Shown here piece after piece: positions 1 to 7,450 of a stretch of 20,669 bases of DNA; the first letter of the stretch is position 1; each line of letters starts with the position of its first letter. The stretch comes from HLUCCA09 sp038757905 (lineage in GTDB: Bacteria > Pseudomonadota > Alphaproteobacteria > Rhodobacterales > Rhodobacteraceae). Where the stretch lies: positions 1 through 20,669 of the forward strand of contig JBCDGG010000097.1 of assembly GCA_038757905.1 (NCBI GenBank). Reading direction: 5' to 3'. Both the position numbers and the translations under genes were made by a program. The notes beneath the pieces are model-generated. The model saw only the letters and a program-made list of their open reading frames with translations. It was not told the DNA's origin and did not search any database.

Positions 1-76
1 CCTGCTCCCCCCAAAAAACCTCCGGATCAGAAACCGAAGACCCGTAAAGACGCGCATACGAAACACCGTCAACATG
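1..76 (-). repeat. Left arm of a 76-bp inverted repeat shared by two acs paralogues
   Basis: The reverse complement of 1-76 matches 20486-20561 at 74 of 76 positions. The two mismatches are left 29 versus right 20533 and left 23 versus right 20539. Both fall in third codon positions and are silent (Ser and Pro codons). Similarity stops abruptly at position 77, inside both coding regions. The repeat reaches the window edge, so its true left limit is unknown. On the right arm the reading frame continues past 20561. Confidence 0.95.
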
Positions 77-151
77 AGACCCCGCGGCAAAGCCCTCTGG
101 GATGGCGCGCATGTCTGGCGTGGTGCTGTTGGGCTTGTCTTGAACGGTCAT
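1..151 (-). CDS. acs: Acetyl-CoA synthetase family protein, N-terminal 50 codons (runs off left edge)
   Basis: Reading the minus strand from the ATG at 151-149 gives an open frame of 50 codons to the window edge, starting MTVQDKPNSTTPDMRAIPEG and continuing through HVDGVSYARLYGSSVSDPEV to FWGEQ. Acs enzymes adenylate acetate with ATP and then form acetyl-CoA in the cytoplasm. Their N-terminus has the pattern HVD-x-Y-x-Y-x-x-S-x-x-DPE-x-FWGEQ, which is seen here. A clear ribosome binding site (GGGAGGA on the minus strand, near 159-165) precedes the ATG. The first 25 residues differ completely from the acs gene at 20423, but residues 26-50 are identical to it. The adenylation domain is outside the window, so a propionyl-CoA or other short-chain acyl-CoA synthetase cannot be excluded. 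Confidence 0.85.
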   Translation of the reverse strand, partial: MTVQDKPNSTTPDMRAIPEGFAAGSHVDGVSYARLYGSSVSDPEVFWGEQ

Positions 152-345
152 AAGGGTCCTCCCGCGACTGGAATGGATCGAGCGTTGAGGACTGAGGGCC
201 GTCAAATCCTTGACCCAGATCAACCCGCGACACCCGCGCCGAGTTCACACAAGGAATACACTGCTGGAAGTCAAATATTGAGTAAGTATTTTTTTTATAA
301 CGTTTTTTTAGTAAACAAATTGACGGCTACGGCATCAAACTGAAA
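152..345 (-). promoter_or_regulatory. AT-rich leader/promoter region upstream of the left acs gene
   Basis: The stretch 270-345 is strikingly AT-rich for this window, with two T-tracts (around 290-297 and 303-309). It lies about 120-190 bp upstream of the left acs start. On the plus strand 303-315 reads T7-A-GTAAA, which resembles the T7-GTAAA found on the minus strand at the regulator promoter (14788-14799). I could not assign a convincing -35/-10 pair. A promoter and operator role is inferred from position and base composition. Confidence 0.4.
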
Positions 346-1069
346 ACTAATCCGTGCAACACCCGTAGAAAGGACTGAGTCTTCAATGCACTGATCGTTT
401 ACAGACCGCACCGCGGTGTCTCGCGCGGGTGGTATTGTTTCACCGGTTGAGCGATCCGGCAGGCGCTCTAGCGTCGAAACTGTCGCACCAGCGGCGCCGC
501 ATGGCACTCGGAGCAGGACCTCAGGCGGAAACCATACGAACGCTCTCGTCAGCAGCGGCGCCAAACGATTCGCCAACCGAATCGCCGCGTGATTCGCTGC
601 CGCACCGTCCCAGCTTCTCAGCCCAAGACGCACACGGGCACCTGTGCGCAATCCACCGCAAGTCGATCCATAACCCCAGGTCATCGACCCAGCGCACACC
701 TCGCTCCGGAACGGCCCGTCCCAAGACCAGCGAAGAACGGGAAATCACCGACACAGTCGGAACCGAGCCAGGAACTGGGCCGCCCCTCCCGCGCGGAAAA
801 GCAACAATTGACGCAAACCGCTGGAACCGCCAGCGCCGCTCCGCCGCCCGGGCGCGACGAATTGCGCCTAGCGCCGCACCGGCAGGACGCGCCACGCTTG
901 CCGACACGAACACACAAACGGCCGAGCCCGGCATTGAGCGGAGCTTTGGAGATGAGACAGGCAGCGCACATGCCTGCGCGCAAGGGCGCGAAGCACCGGA
1001 GCACCAGTCGCAAACGCATGCCCGCAGGCCGATGTCCGCAATAGGCACAAAAACTGAACCGTCTAAACC
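346..1069. other. About 0.7 kb with no supportable gene
   Basis: Several overlapping open frames exist on both strands, but all are low-complexity Arg/Pro/Ala-rich translations with no recognisable family and no good ribosome binding site. A perfect 7-bp inverted repeat with a 5-nt loop (CGATTCG at 566-572, CGAATCG at 578-584) is present. The stretch may be decayed coding DNA, since it directly precedes an isolated hydrogenase accessory gene. I saw no recognisable hup or hyp fragment in it. Confidence 0.5.
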
Positions 1070-2026
1070 ATGAGCCCTATTCTGCCCGCCCGAAGCCCAC
1101 AAACGTCTCTGCGCCTAGCCCCGCCGGAAGACAGCGTCCAACGCGCGCCCGTCGGCGCCTATTCCGGCCGCCTCTCGGCCCGGGCCACGCCCGGTCCGCC
1201 GCTGGAAATGGTCGTCGGCATGCCGGTAAAGGAAGCCGCCACGGCCCTTCCGAAGCTGTTTTCGCTGTGCAAGGCAGCCGAAGGTCTGGTCGTCCGCAAG
1301 GCGCTCGGACTGCCGGACGATCCCGGTGCGACAGACGCGCTGCGCCGCGAGATCCTGCGCGAGCATATGGCCAAGCTGTGCCTGCATTGGCCGGTCAAGC
1401 TGTGCCTGCCCGCGCGCCCCCTCCCGAACGGCTGGCAGGACGGCAAGGGCGTTGCGCGGGCCCTCTTCGGCCCCGGGGAGACCGCGCCCGAAACGCCGGC
1501 CGAAGTCGAGGCGTATCTGGAATGCGACACCGGCGCGGCGCCGGTGCTGCGCGGCATCGACAGGTGCTTCGCACCGGGGGTCGCAATCGTGCCATCGCTG
1601 CCTTGGCTCAACGCGAAAACCGCGTTCGAGGCGAAAGCGTGCGAGAACTCGGTTGCCGCGCGGCAGGCCCATCGCCCGGCGCTTCTGCACATCGAAGCCA
1701 CGCGGGGACGCGGCCCGCTTTGGCGCGCGATGGCGCGTTTGTGGGATGTCTCCGACGCGCTCTCCGGCCGGTTCTCCGGCGCCATTTCGCACGGGAACGG
1801 CACCGCATCGGTCGAGGCCGCGCGTGGAACCTACAGCCTCACCGCCTCGGCCGAAGACGGAACCGTCTCCGCTTTGACACGCATCACCCCGACGGATCAT
1901 TTGCTCGCCTTCGGGGGCATCCTCTCACACATGCTGGCAACGCTGCCGCCCGACCGCGAGTCGCTCGCACCGCTCCTGCTCGACATCGTCGACCCCTGCG
2001 TTCCCGTCCACCTTGACAGGGCGTAG
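1070..2026 (+). CDS. hupK: HupK-like [NiFe]-hydrogenase large-subunit-related assembly protein
   Basis: HupK proteins are degenerate relatives of the uptake-hydrogenase large subunit. They are thought to act as a scaffold during assembly of the Fe(CN)2CO centre. In this 318-residue product, LFSLCKAAEG (Cys67) takes the place of the first RxCxxC motif. The central ENSVAARQ and RGRGPLWR motifs and a TPTDHLLAFGG motif follow. The C-terminus ends DPCVPVH (Cys310), a variant of the large-subunit DPCxxCxxH end. The length fits the family. The ATG at 1070 has only a weak ribosome binding site, and an internal start at 1205 (MVVGM) is possible but would remove part of the conserved N-terminus. No structural hydrogenase genes are nearby; the only possible partner is the HypB-like ORF at 2120. 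Assignment is from recalled family motifs. Confidence 0.7.
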   Translation: MSPILPARSPQTSLRLAPPEDSVQRAPVGAYSGRLSARATPGPPLEMVVGMPVKEAATALPKLFSLCKAAEGLVVRKALGLPDDPGATDALRREILREHMAKLCLHWPVKLCLPARPLPNGWQDGKGVARALFGPGETAPETPAEVEAYLECDTGAAPVLRGIDRCFAPGVAIVPSLPWLNAKTAFEAKACENSVAARQAHRPALLHIEATRGRGPLWRAMARLWDVSDALSGRFSGAISHGNGTASVEAARGTYSLTASAEDGTVSALTRITPTDHLLAFGGILSHMLATLPPDRESLAPLLLDIVDPCVPVHLDRA

Positions 2027-2119
2027 GGCGATGGATCGTCGAGACCTACGGGGCGCGCGGCGGCGGAGGCGGATTCGTCGAGCATGCACGAGACGTTGAA
2101 GAGAGGGAGGTGACCTGAC

Positions 2120-2314
2120 ATGTGCACGGTTTGCGGATGCGGCCACGCCAAAGTCGGCGGCAGAGCCCTGGGTGCCAGGCCCGAACCCTTCGGGATGCGG
2201 TCCGAGATCCACGACTACGCGCATTGGCTCGAAGACACGCCGCCTTCGGACGCGCCTCGGGCGGCAGCGCGCGCAGAATTGCGCGACCGCGGGGCGCAGG
2301 AGCAGGGCCTCTAG
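2120..2314 (+). CDS. Short ORF with HypB-like N-terminus, probably a truncated hypB
   Basis: The 64-residue product begins MCTVCGCG, the CxxCxC nickel-binding N-terminus typical of HypB, the GTPase that delivers nickel to hydrogenase precursors. A strong ribosome binding site (GGAGGTGA, about 2105-2112) precedes the ATG. Full HypB is over 200 residues with a P-loop (GSGKT) and a metal-binding switch. Here the frame stops at 2314, and no P-loop can be followed downstream in any frame. AARAELRDRG near the end loosely resembles the helix that precedes the HypB P-loop. In hup/hyp operons hypA-hypB follow hupK, so the position 93 bp after hupK fits. It may be a decaying hypB or a small stand-alone metal-binding protein. 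Confidence 0.5.
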   Translation: MCTVCGCGHAKVGGRALGARPEPFGMRSEIHDYAHWLEDTPPSDAPRAAARAELRDRGAQEQGL

Positions 2315-2646
2315 GGCGCGCCCCGCACCGGCGTCCCGCGCAGTTTCCCGGGTCTGGAGCCACGGGAGCGGCACCGCCTTGAAACGAGCGCCCGACGCCT
2401 CAGTCTGTCGGCCTTGGTAGAACCCTTCTCACCGTAGTCCTCCCCAAGGGTCAGCGCTCGCCACCATGCGCCGCCGGTTTTGCCCTGGCAGCGCCGGTAC
2501 CGCTCCGCCCATACCAGATCTTGAGGACCCTTTCAGCAACCATCGCGGTCTTTCTCGGCCACGTCGCAAAGGATGCTCGGCGACCAACAGTTAGAGCGGG
2601 AATGGCGGCCTACTCACCCGTTCGACACACCCAATCCGGCACCCCC
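2315..2646. other. Intergenic 0.33 kb, no supportable gene
   Basis: No recognised gene was found. A minus-strand frame of about 70 codons ending at 2311 contains Trp/Tyr-rich stretches, but it has no start codon with a ribosome binding site and no family resemblance. The stretch could hold remnants of a lost 3' part of hypB or of an insertion element; neither was demonstrable by eye. Confidence 0.4.
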
Positions 2647-3195
2647 CTAGTCCGCATAGGCTTCTACGCTGCGCACAAAGAGGTCCGCATCGTGATCCCG
2701 GCCGAAGGCCACCAGCCCGATGCTCACAACGGAGGCCGGGTTGGGCGTCCGGCGCAGCCCTAGACCGGAGGGTGCAAAGGACGCAAAGGGCAAGCGCACC
2801 TCCGACCAATCCGGCCCCGTCGGAAATCCCGCCTGATAATACTGCCAGGGCAGGACGGAGCCGCGGGTCCTCAGATGCACAAAGTACCGCTCGCCATTGC
2901 CCCGAACCTCGAGCCGGAGGCCGGAGGTCTGCGTGGGAAACGGGGCAGCGAGATCCATGCGGACTTGAATGAACCCGCCCCTGTTCTCGGTGCTGACCCG
3001 CCCGGACAGGTGGATCGCCCCCTCCAGACGCTCCGCACGTCCCGTCGAGACACCGCCCATCACCTGATCGCTGACGAAGCGCCACGGTCCTTCTGGGTCA
3101 GAGATGTAATCGCGTGCCATAGCGGGTCGACTCGCGCCCAGCGGCCAGATCGCCCCAAGGGCCAGGATGCTCCGGCGTGTCCAAAAAACAGTCAT
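2647..3195 (-). CDS. CIA30-family exported protein (complex I intermediate-associated 30-like)
   Basis: The 182-residue product has the CIA30 fold signature. FVSDQVMGGVSTGR near the N-terminus is the typical W/F-x-x-x-D-x-V-M-G-G-V-S element. GRVSTENRGGFIQVR follows, then GLRLEVRGNGERYFVHLR and a WSEVRLPFASF segment. Mitochondrial CIA30 helps assemble complex I; the bacterial members have no settled function. The start at 3195 (MTVFWTRRSILALG) gives an N-terminal signal with a twin arginine followed by a hydrophobic run and an Ala-rich cleavage region (PAMA), so export by the Tat or Sec pathway is likely. A TTG at 3231 could extend it by 12 residues; neither start has a strong ribosome binding site. 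It diverges from the chemoreceptor gene, sharing an 83-bp intergenic stretch. Confidence 0.75.
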   Translation of the reverse strand: MTVFWTRRSILALGAIWPLGASRPAMARDYISDPEGPWRFVSDQVMGGVSTGRAERLEGAIHLSGRVSTENRGGFIQVRMDLAAPFPTQTSGLRLEVRGNGERYFVHLRTRGSVLPWQYYQAGFPTGPDWSEVRLPFASFAPSGLGLRRTPNPASVVSIGLVAFGRDHDADLFVRSVEAYAD

Positions 3196-3278
3196 CGCGA
3201 AAACACGTGGCGCGCGTTCAGACGATATCAACTCTTGCCTGCCAGTAGCACAACGGAGTGTGCCATTAGGAGGGCAGG

Positions 3279-5624
3279 ATGAAAGGGATTTCGATTAGCC
3301 GAAGGTTGAAGCTGGGGCTCGGTAGCCTCGCGGGTGTGGTCTTTCTGCTGGCCGTCATGGCCGTGGGAAGCTCGATCTTCCTGCTCGGTGAGTTCCACAA
3401 GTTCCGTGCCGCATCCGCCGCCTCCGGCTCCGCAAACGAGATCGCGGAGGACGTGTTTGAGGCGCAGTTGGCAGCCGAAACGTTCCGCCGCACCTCCGAG
3501 CCGGATCTGATCACCGAGTTCCAGGAGAATCTGTCCGAAGTCGCCATCGAGGTTGCCAAGCTGGAGGGCGATCCAAGCCTCGGTGAGGCGGCCCGCTCCA
3601 ACCTTCTGGCGATTTCGAACGCCAAGGGCACCTATGTCTCAAGCTTCGAGGAAATCGTCACCCTCGACACGGCGATGGACCAGTCGGTCAACCGAATGTT
3701 CGACGCGGGCGTGGCCGCCCGGCAAACCATGTCCGATCTCATGGACGCCGCGAATCGCGCTGGCGACGCCGGCCAGACCTTCAGCGCGGCCCGGGTCCTG
3801 CAGGGCCTTCTGCTCGGCCGCGTCTACATGACGCGTCATGTTCTGACCGGCACGGAAGAGACGTTCACGACGGCGTCCGAGCATTTATCCAGCGCGGCGC
3901 AGCAATTGTCGTGGATGGGCACCATGGCCGGCGATCCCGACCGGGCCGCCCTTGTTGCCAAGGCGGATGAGGAAATCGCAACCTTCATCGCCGTCGCGGG
4001 CGAGATCAACGGCAAGATCCGCTCCCAGGGCATCGCCTACACGCAGATGGACCAGCAGCGCGACATCATCACCGGCGGGTCCGACGCCTTGATCGACCTT
4101 CTGAACACAGCCACTCAGACGACGGGCCAGATGATGGACGGGGCGTTCAAGCTGACCTCCATCGTTCTGTCCGTCGCCGCTGCAATCGCCCTGCTCTACG
4201 CGCTGTTCATGGCTCGATCCACGATCCGCCAGATCGGGAGCGAGTTCGATACAACGCTGCACGCCGTGTCGGAGCTTGCCGACGGTCGGCTGGACATCGA
4301 AATCCAAGGCAAGGAGCACCAGACAGAGCTCGGCAGTATCGCCCGCGCGCTCGAAGTCTTCCGCGCCAAGAGCATCGATGCGGAACGTCTCGCAAAGGAG
4401 TCGGAGGAAGCGCGCGCGCGCGCCGCGGCCGAGGAACGCGCGCGGGAAGCCGAGGCGCGCGACGCCGAAGACCGGCGACAAGCCGAGGAGCAGGCGGCCG
4501 CCGAGCGCCACAAGCGCAAGATCTTCCAGGACCTCAGCGCAGCCGTCAGCGGCGTCGTGACCGCCGCCGCAGCGGGCGATTTCTCCCGGCGGGTCGACGA
4601 GAAGGCCGTCGATACCGAGCTGCGCAACCTCGTCGAGGACATCAACAGGCTGATGTCCAACGTCGAGAAGGGGCTTGAGGAGATCGCAAATGTCAGCGGG
4701 CGTCTGGCCGGGGGCGATCTGCGGTCCGGCATGACGGGCGATTTTGAGGGGACGTTCAAGGAGTTGCAGGACAACATCGATGTCATGATCGGGTCCCTTG
4801 GCTCGATCCTCGCCGAAATCTCGAACGAAGCGAGGCAGGTGGCCGATCAATCCGCGGACATGACGCGCGGCGCGGAAGACCTGTCCCGCCGGGCCGAAAG
4901 CCAGGCCGCGTCGCTGGAGCAGACCTCAGCATCCATGACGGAGATTGCCTCGTCTGCCGAAAGCAACGCCGCCTCCGCTGCGGAAACCGACACCGCGGCC
5001 ACAAGGATGAACGACGAAGCCGACCGCGCACGCGGCGTGCTTGAATCGACCGTCTCCGCCATGCGCGATATCCAGCACGGCTCCAAGGAAATTGAGGCCA
5101 TCGTCGACGTGATCGAGGACATCGCGTTCCAGACGAACTTGCTATCTCTCAATGCGTCGGTCGAAGCGGCACGCGCGGGCGAAGCCGGCAAAGGATTTGC
5201 CGTCGTCGCCAACGAGGTTCGCGCCTTGGCCCAACGCTCGGCGGAGGCGTCGTCGAAAGTACAGGTGATCATTGCCCAAAGCACCAACGCGATTTCGCGC
5301 GGATCGGAAGCCGTCGAGCAGACGGGAACCGCACTGGAACAGATCGTCGATCGAATCGGGACGGTGTCTTCCAACCTTCGGGAGATCAAATCGGCCAGCG
5401 AGGAACAGGCGATGGCCGTGAAGGATATCTCAAACGCATTTGGCCAGCTCGATAAAATCACTCAAAAGAATGCGGCGGTTGCCGAGCAGACACGGGGCAC
5501 CGCTGGCCTTCTGTCCAGCCAGTCTACCCGCATGCAAGCGGCCGTCGGGAAGGTCGTGTTGCGCGAACAAGCGCAACTCACGCGCTCCGACGCTTCCGCT
5601 GGCGGCGCGCGCTCGGCCGCTTAA
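3279..5624 (+). CDS. Methyl-accepting chemotaxis protein with two or more HAMP-like segments
   Basis: This 781-residue transducer signals to a CheA/CheW kinase array at the membrane. A first transmembrane helix lies at about residues 14-36, followed by a helical periplasmic sensor of about 255 residues, a second transmembrane helix at about 292-312, and a HAMP domain. A charged Glu/Ala/Arg coiled coil follows at about 372-412 and a second HAMP-like region at about 415-510. The cytoplasmic signalling domain (about 520-760) contains the highly conserved hairpin tip, with EDIAFQTNLLSLNASVEAAR and AGEAGKGFAVVANEVRALAQ at roughly residues 613-655. The C-terminus GGARSAA lacks the NWETF-like CheR/CheB tether. 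The ATG at 3279 has an excellent AGGAGGGCAGG upstream. No other che genes are nearby, so it is an orphan receptor. The ligand is unknown. Confidence 0.95.
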   Translation: MKGISISRRLKLGLGSLAGVVFLLAVMAVGSSIFLLGEFHKFRAASAASGSANEIAEDVFEAQLAAETFRRTSEPDLITEFQENLSEVAIEVAKLEGDPSLGEAARSNLLAISNAKGTYVSSFEEIVTLDTAMDQSVNRMFDAGVAARQTMSDLMDAANRAGDAGQTFSAARVLQGLLLGRVYMTRHVLTGTEETFTTASEHLSSAAQQLSWMGTMAGDPDRAALVAKADEEIATFIAVAGEINGKIRSQGIAYTQMDQQRDIITGGSDALIDLLNTATQTTGQMMDGAFKLTSIVLSVAAAIALLYALFMARSTIRQIGSEFDTTLHAVSELADGRLDIEIQGKEHQTELGSIARALEVFRAKSIDAERLAKESEEARARAAAEERAREAEARDAEDRRQAEEQAAAERHKRKIFQDLSAAVSGVVTAAAAGDFSRRVDEKAVDTELRNLVEDINRLMSNVEKGLEEIANVSGRLAGGDLRSGMTGDFEGTFKELQDNIDVMIGSLGSILAEISNEARQVADQSADMTRGAEDLSRRAESQAASLEQTSASMTEIASSAESNAASAAETDTAATRMNDEADRARGVLESTVSAMRDIQHGSKEIEAIVDVIEDIAFQTNLLSLNASVEAARAGEAGKGFAVVANEVRALAQRSAEASSKVQVIIAQSTNAISRGSEAVEQTGTALEQIVDRIGTVSSNLREIKSASEEQAMAVKDISNAFGQLDKITQKNAAVAEQTRGTAGLLSSQSTRMQAAVGKVVLREQAQLTRSDASAGGARSAA

Positions 5625-5637
5625 CACGCAAGGGATC

Positions 5638-5666
5638 GCACAAGGGCGGCACTCCTGCCCTTGTGC
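5638..5666 (+). terminator. Hairpin after the chemoreceptor gene
   Basis: A perfect 10-bp stem, GCACAAGGGC (5638-5647) with GCCCTTGTGC (5657-5666), encloses a 9-nt loop 13 bp after the chemoreceptor stop codon. There is no U-tract, so intrinsic termination is uncertain; mRNA 3'-end stabilisation is an alternative. Confidence 0.55.
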
Positions 5667-5843
5667 ACCACCCTTCCAACCGTTTGGCGTGAAGCTTCGG
5701 CGGCCGAAGGACCACACTGCCCCCGCAAACGCTGCGCAACGGGCGCCGGTTTGCGCTCCCCGGCTCACCGCCTCTATAAGTGCGTCTCCAAACCGTCGGG
5801 ACGTCCTTCGTGCCGCGTAAACGCTCTTCTAGATTGGCAGTGG

Positions 5844-6728
5844 ATGCGGGTCACCTTCCATATTGGACTGCACAGCACCGACGAGGACCGGGCGCTTGGA
5901 TGCCTGCTCGCCAACGAGACCTTGCTGGCGCGCGAAGGTACGGCTGTTCCGCGCCCCGGGCTCTTTCGCCCCGCGCTGCGCGACGCGATGGTGTCTCTGA
6001 AGGGCGCGCCTGCGCCCACGGCCCTGCAGGAGCACATCCTCGACGCCGTCACCGCCACCGACCGCCCGCGCCACATCGTCTTCTCGTCCGACAGCTTTCT
6101 GTGCGTTCCGCAAAAAGCCGTCGGAGAGGACTGCCTCTATCCGCTCGCCGGCGACCGCGCGATCTGGATCCGCAACCTCTTCCCGGACAATGACGCAACC
6201 ATCTGCTTCGCTCTGCGCAATCCCGCGACGCTGCTGCCCGCGATACATGCCAGGACGGGCGCGACCGAGGACTTCGCAGACCTGATGCGCACGATCCGCC
6301 CGGAGGCCCTCAACTGGTTCGACATGGTCGAGCGTCTCGCCGCCGGTCTAGACGGCACCCGCATCGTCCTGTGGAGCAACGAGGACGCGCCAATCCTGTG
6401 GCCAGAGATCCTTGCCCTGCTTGCCGGCCGATCAGACGGCACGGCGCACGACCTCGCGTCGTGGGACAGCTTCCTGGCGGAGTTGCTTCCCGCCGAGGCC
6501 ATGACCCGAATGCGGAGCTACCTGGAGACCCATCCGCCCCGCGACCCAAGCCATCGCCGCCGCATCATCGCCGCGTTCCTGGATCGCTTCGCGAGCCCGG
6601 ACGCCGTGGAGGACGCCGTCGAGCTTCCCGGTTGGGATCACGAACGGATCGCCGACCTGACCGCCCGCTACGAGGCCGATCTCGTACGGATCGAGCAGAT
6701 GCCCTTCGTCGAGGTCCTCAAACTCTGA
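5844..6728 (+). CDS. Conserved Rhodobacteraceae hypothetical protein, 294 aa
   Basis: No function can be assigned. The product starts MRVTFHIGLHSTDEDR. I recall proteins in Rhodobacteraceae that open with a similar FHLGAHCTDEDR motif and share the ALRNPATLLPA, LWSNEDAPILWPEIL and LPGWDHE blocks seen here. An opening FHxGxHxT near the N-terminus followed by FSSDSFLC is reminiscent of the PAPS-binding strand-loop of sulfotransferase-like proteins, but the P-loop is not canonical, so this is only a hint. The open frame extends upstream to 5661, but that part looks like non-coding sequence and family similarity begins at the ATG at 5844, which has a weak ribosome binding site. There is no signal peptide or membrane segment, so it is probably cytoplasmic. 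Confidence 0.75.
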   Translation: MRVTFHIGLHSTDEDRALGCLLANETLLAREGTAVPRPGLFRPALRDAMVSLKGAPAPTALQEHILDAVTATDRPRHIVFSSDSFLCVPQKAVGEDCLYPLAGDRAIWIRNLFPDNDATICFALRNPATLLPAIHARTGATEDFADLMRTIRPEALNWFDMVERLAAGLDGTRIVLWSNEDAPILWPEILALLAGRSDGTAHDLASWDSFLAELLPAEAMTRMRSYLETHPPRDPSHRRRIIAAFLDRFASPDAVEDAVELPGWDHERIADLTARYEADLVRIEQMPFVEVLKL

Positions 6729-6774
6729 ACGGCACCGTGCCGACCCAACGCATAGATGGCGTGCAAAGCGCCAC

Positions 6775-7059
6775 TCACATCCCGAGAGCTTCCTTGTACA
6801 TCTCCAGAACAGCCTCTTCTTCGGCGATGTCGTCCGGCTCGCGCTTGCGCAGCGCAATGACCTTGCGCATCACCTTCGTGTCGTATCCGCGCGCCTTGGC
6901 CTCGGCCATCACCTCCTTCTGCTGATCGGCAATGTCCTTCTTCTCGGCCTCAAGCCGTTCAAAACGCTCGATGAACTGGCGCAACTCCTGCGCCGTGACG
7001 CGATAGCTGTCTGCGGAAGCGTCCGAGCTTGCCCCGCCGCCCATATCACTGTCCTGCAT
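6775..7059 (-). CDS. DUF2312 / GapR-like nucleoid-associated protein
   Basis: This 94-residue product matches the DUF2312 family, whose studied member GapR in Caulobacter clamps overtwisted AT-rich DNA ahead of replication and transcription and supports topoisomerases. The family core is visible in order: SYRVTAQELRQFIERFERLE, then EKKDIADQQKEVMAEAKARG, then YDTKVMRKVIALRK, and an acidic C-terminal helix. The core is almost entirely helical with heptad-like spacing. The ATG at 7059 is preferred because AGAGGA lies 10 bases upstream; a GTG at 7077 would add six residues. A short Gly/Ser/Asp N-terminal tail precedes the core. It converges with the hypothetical gene ending at 6728; TGGCG-N7-CGCCA at 6757-6773 could form a small hairpin after its stop. 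Confidence 0.9.
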   Translation of the reverse strand: MQDSDMGGGASSDASADSYRVTAQELRQFIERFERLEAEKKDIADQQKEVMAEAKARGYDTKVMRKVIALRKREPDDIAEEEAVLEMYKEALGM

Positions 7060-7207
7060 CTCTGACGTTCCTCTCACCGCGTTTCGGTCTGCGCCCCAGG
7101 GGCGAACGACGCGTCCTAGCCAAGCGTCACTGCCGCCGCAAGACCCTCGCGCTTGTCGGCGCGCCCAACGCGCTGTAGGCCCCGGGGGAACCTAGGGAGG
7201 CGACGCG

Positions 7208-7423
7208 GTGAGCATGATCGTCTGGGCAGGGGTCGCCCTGTCTGTCGTAGGCCTTGCGGGCCTGATCGGCTGTATTGTGACGGTTTGGCGCGCCCGCCGC
7301 GCCAATCTGCCGGACGATGCCATGCGCGCGCATCTGCAGAAGGTCGTCGCCTGGAACCTGGCGTTTCTTCTGACCTCCGCCCTTGGCCTGGGATGCGTCG
7401 CGGTGGGCGTGATCCTGTCCTGA
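7208..7423 (+). CDS. Small two-TM membrane protein, 71 aa
   Basis: The product has two hydrophobic helices (about residues 3-26 and 46-70) joined by a basic/amphipathic segment with RARRANLPDDAMRAHLQKVV, so it is a small inner-membrane hairpin. Similar unnamed proteins occur in Rhodobacteraceae, as far as I recall; the function is unknown. GGGAGG at 7195-7200 lies 7 bases before the GTG at 7208, making the GTG more likely than the ATG at 7214. It stands alone, converging with the DksA-like gene 27 bp downstream. Confidence 0.75.
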   Translation: MSMIVWAGVALSVVGLAGLIGCIVTVWRARRANLPDDAMRAHLQKVVAWNLAFLLTSALGLGCVAVGVILS

Positions 7424-7450
7424 GACGGGCGCGCTCCGCGAGCCATCGGC

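Noticed and set aside
429..1073. A 214-codon plus-strand frame before the HupK-like gene
   Set aside because: Low-complexity Arg/Pro/Thr/Ala translation with no motifs or ribosome binding site. The opposite strand is equally open. Its end (MSAIGTK) resembles a spurious peptide often seen in alphaproteobacterial repeats, which was not enough to call a repeat.
521..1102. A 193-codon minus-strand frame
   Set aside because: It overlaps the start of the HupK-like gene and has Cys/Arg/Ala-rich random composition.
2122..2382. Possible frameshifted HypB P-loop (FPGSGATG) in an alternative frame
   Set aside because: The catalytic GKT is absent and the flanking residues do not match HypB; chance resemblance is more likely.
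2311..2530. A minus-strand frame with Trp/Tyr-rich stretches between hypB-like and CIA30 genes, considered as a transposase remnant
   Set aside because: No start codon with a ribosome binding site, no DDE or other transposase motif, and no terminal inverted repeats visible.
3885..4850. A 321-codon minus-strand frame inside the chemoreceptor gene
   Set aside because: It overlaps a well-supported methyl-accepting chemotaxis protein and has no recognisable domain.
5661..5843. Upstream 61-codon extension of the conserved hypothetical
   Set aside because: The extension overlaps the terminator hairpin and looks non-coding; family similarity starts at the ATG at 5844.
6730..6742. Palindrome CGGCACCGTGCCG after the hypothetical gene
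   Set aside because: The arms are separated by one base, so it cannot fold as a hairpin, and there is no other sign of a binding site.
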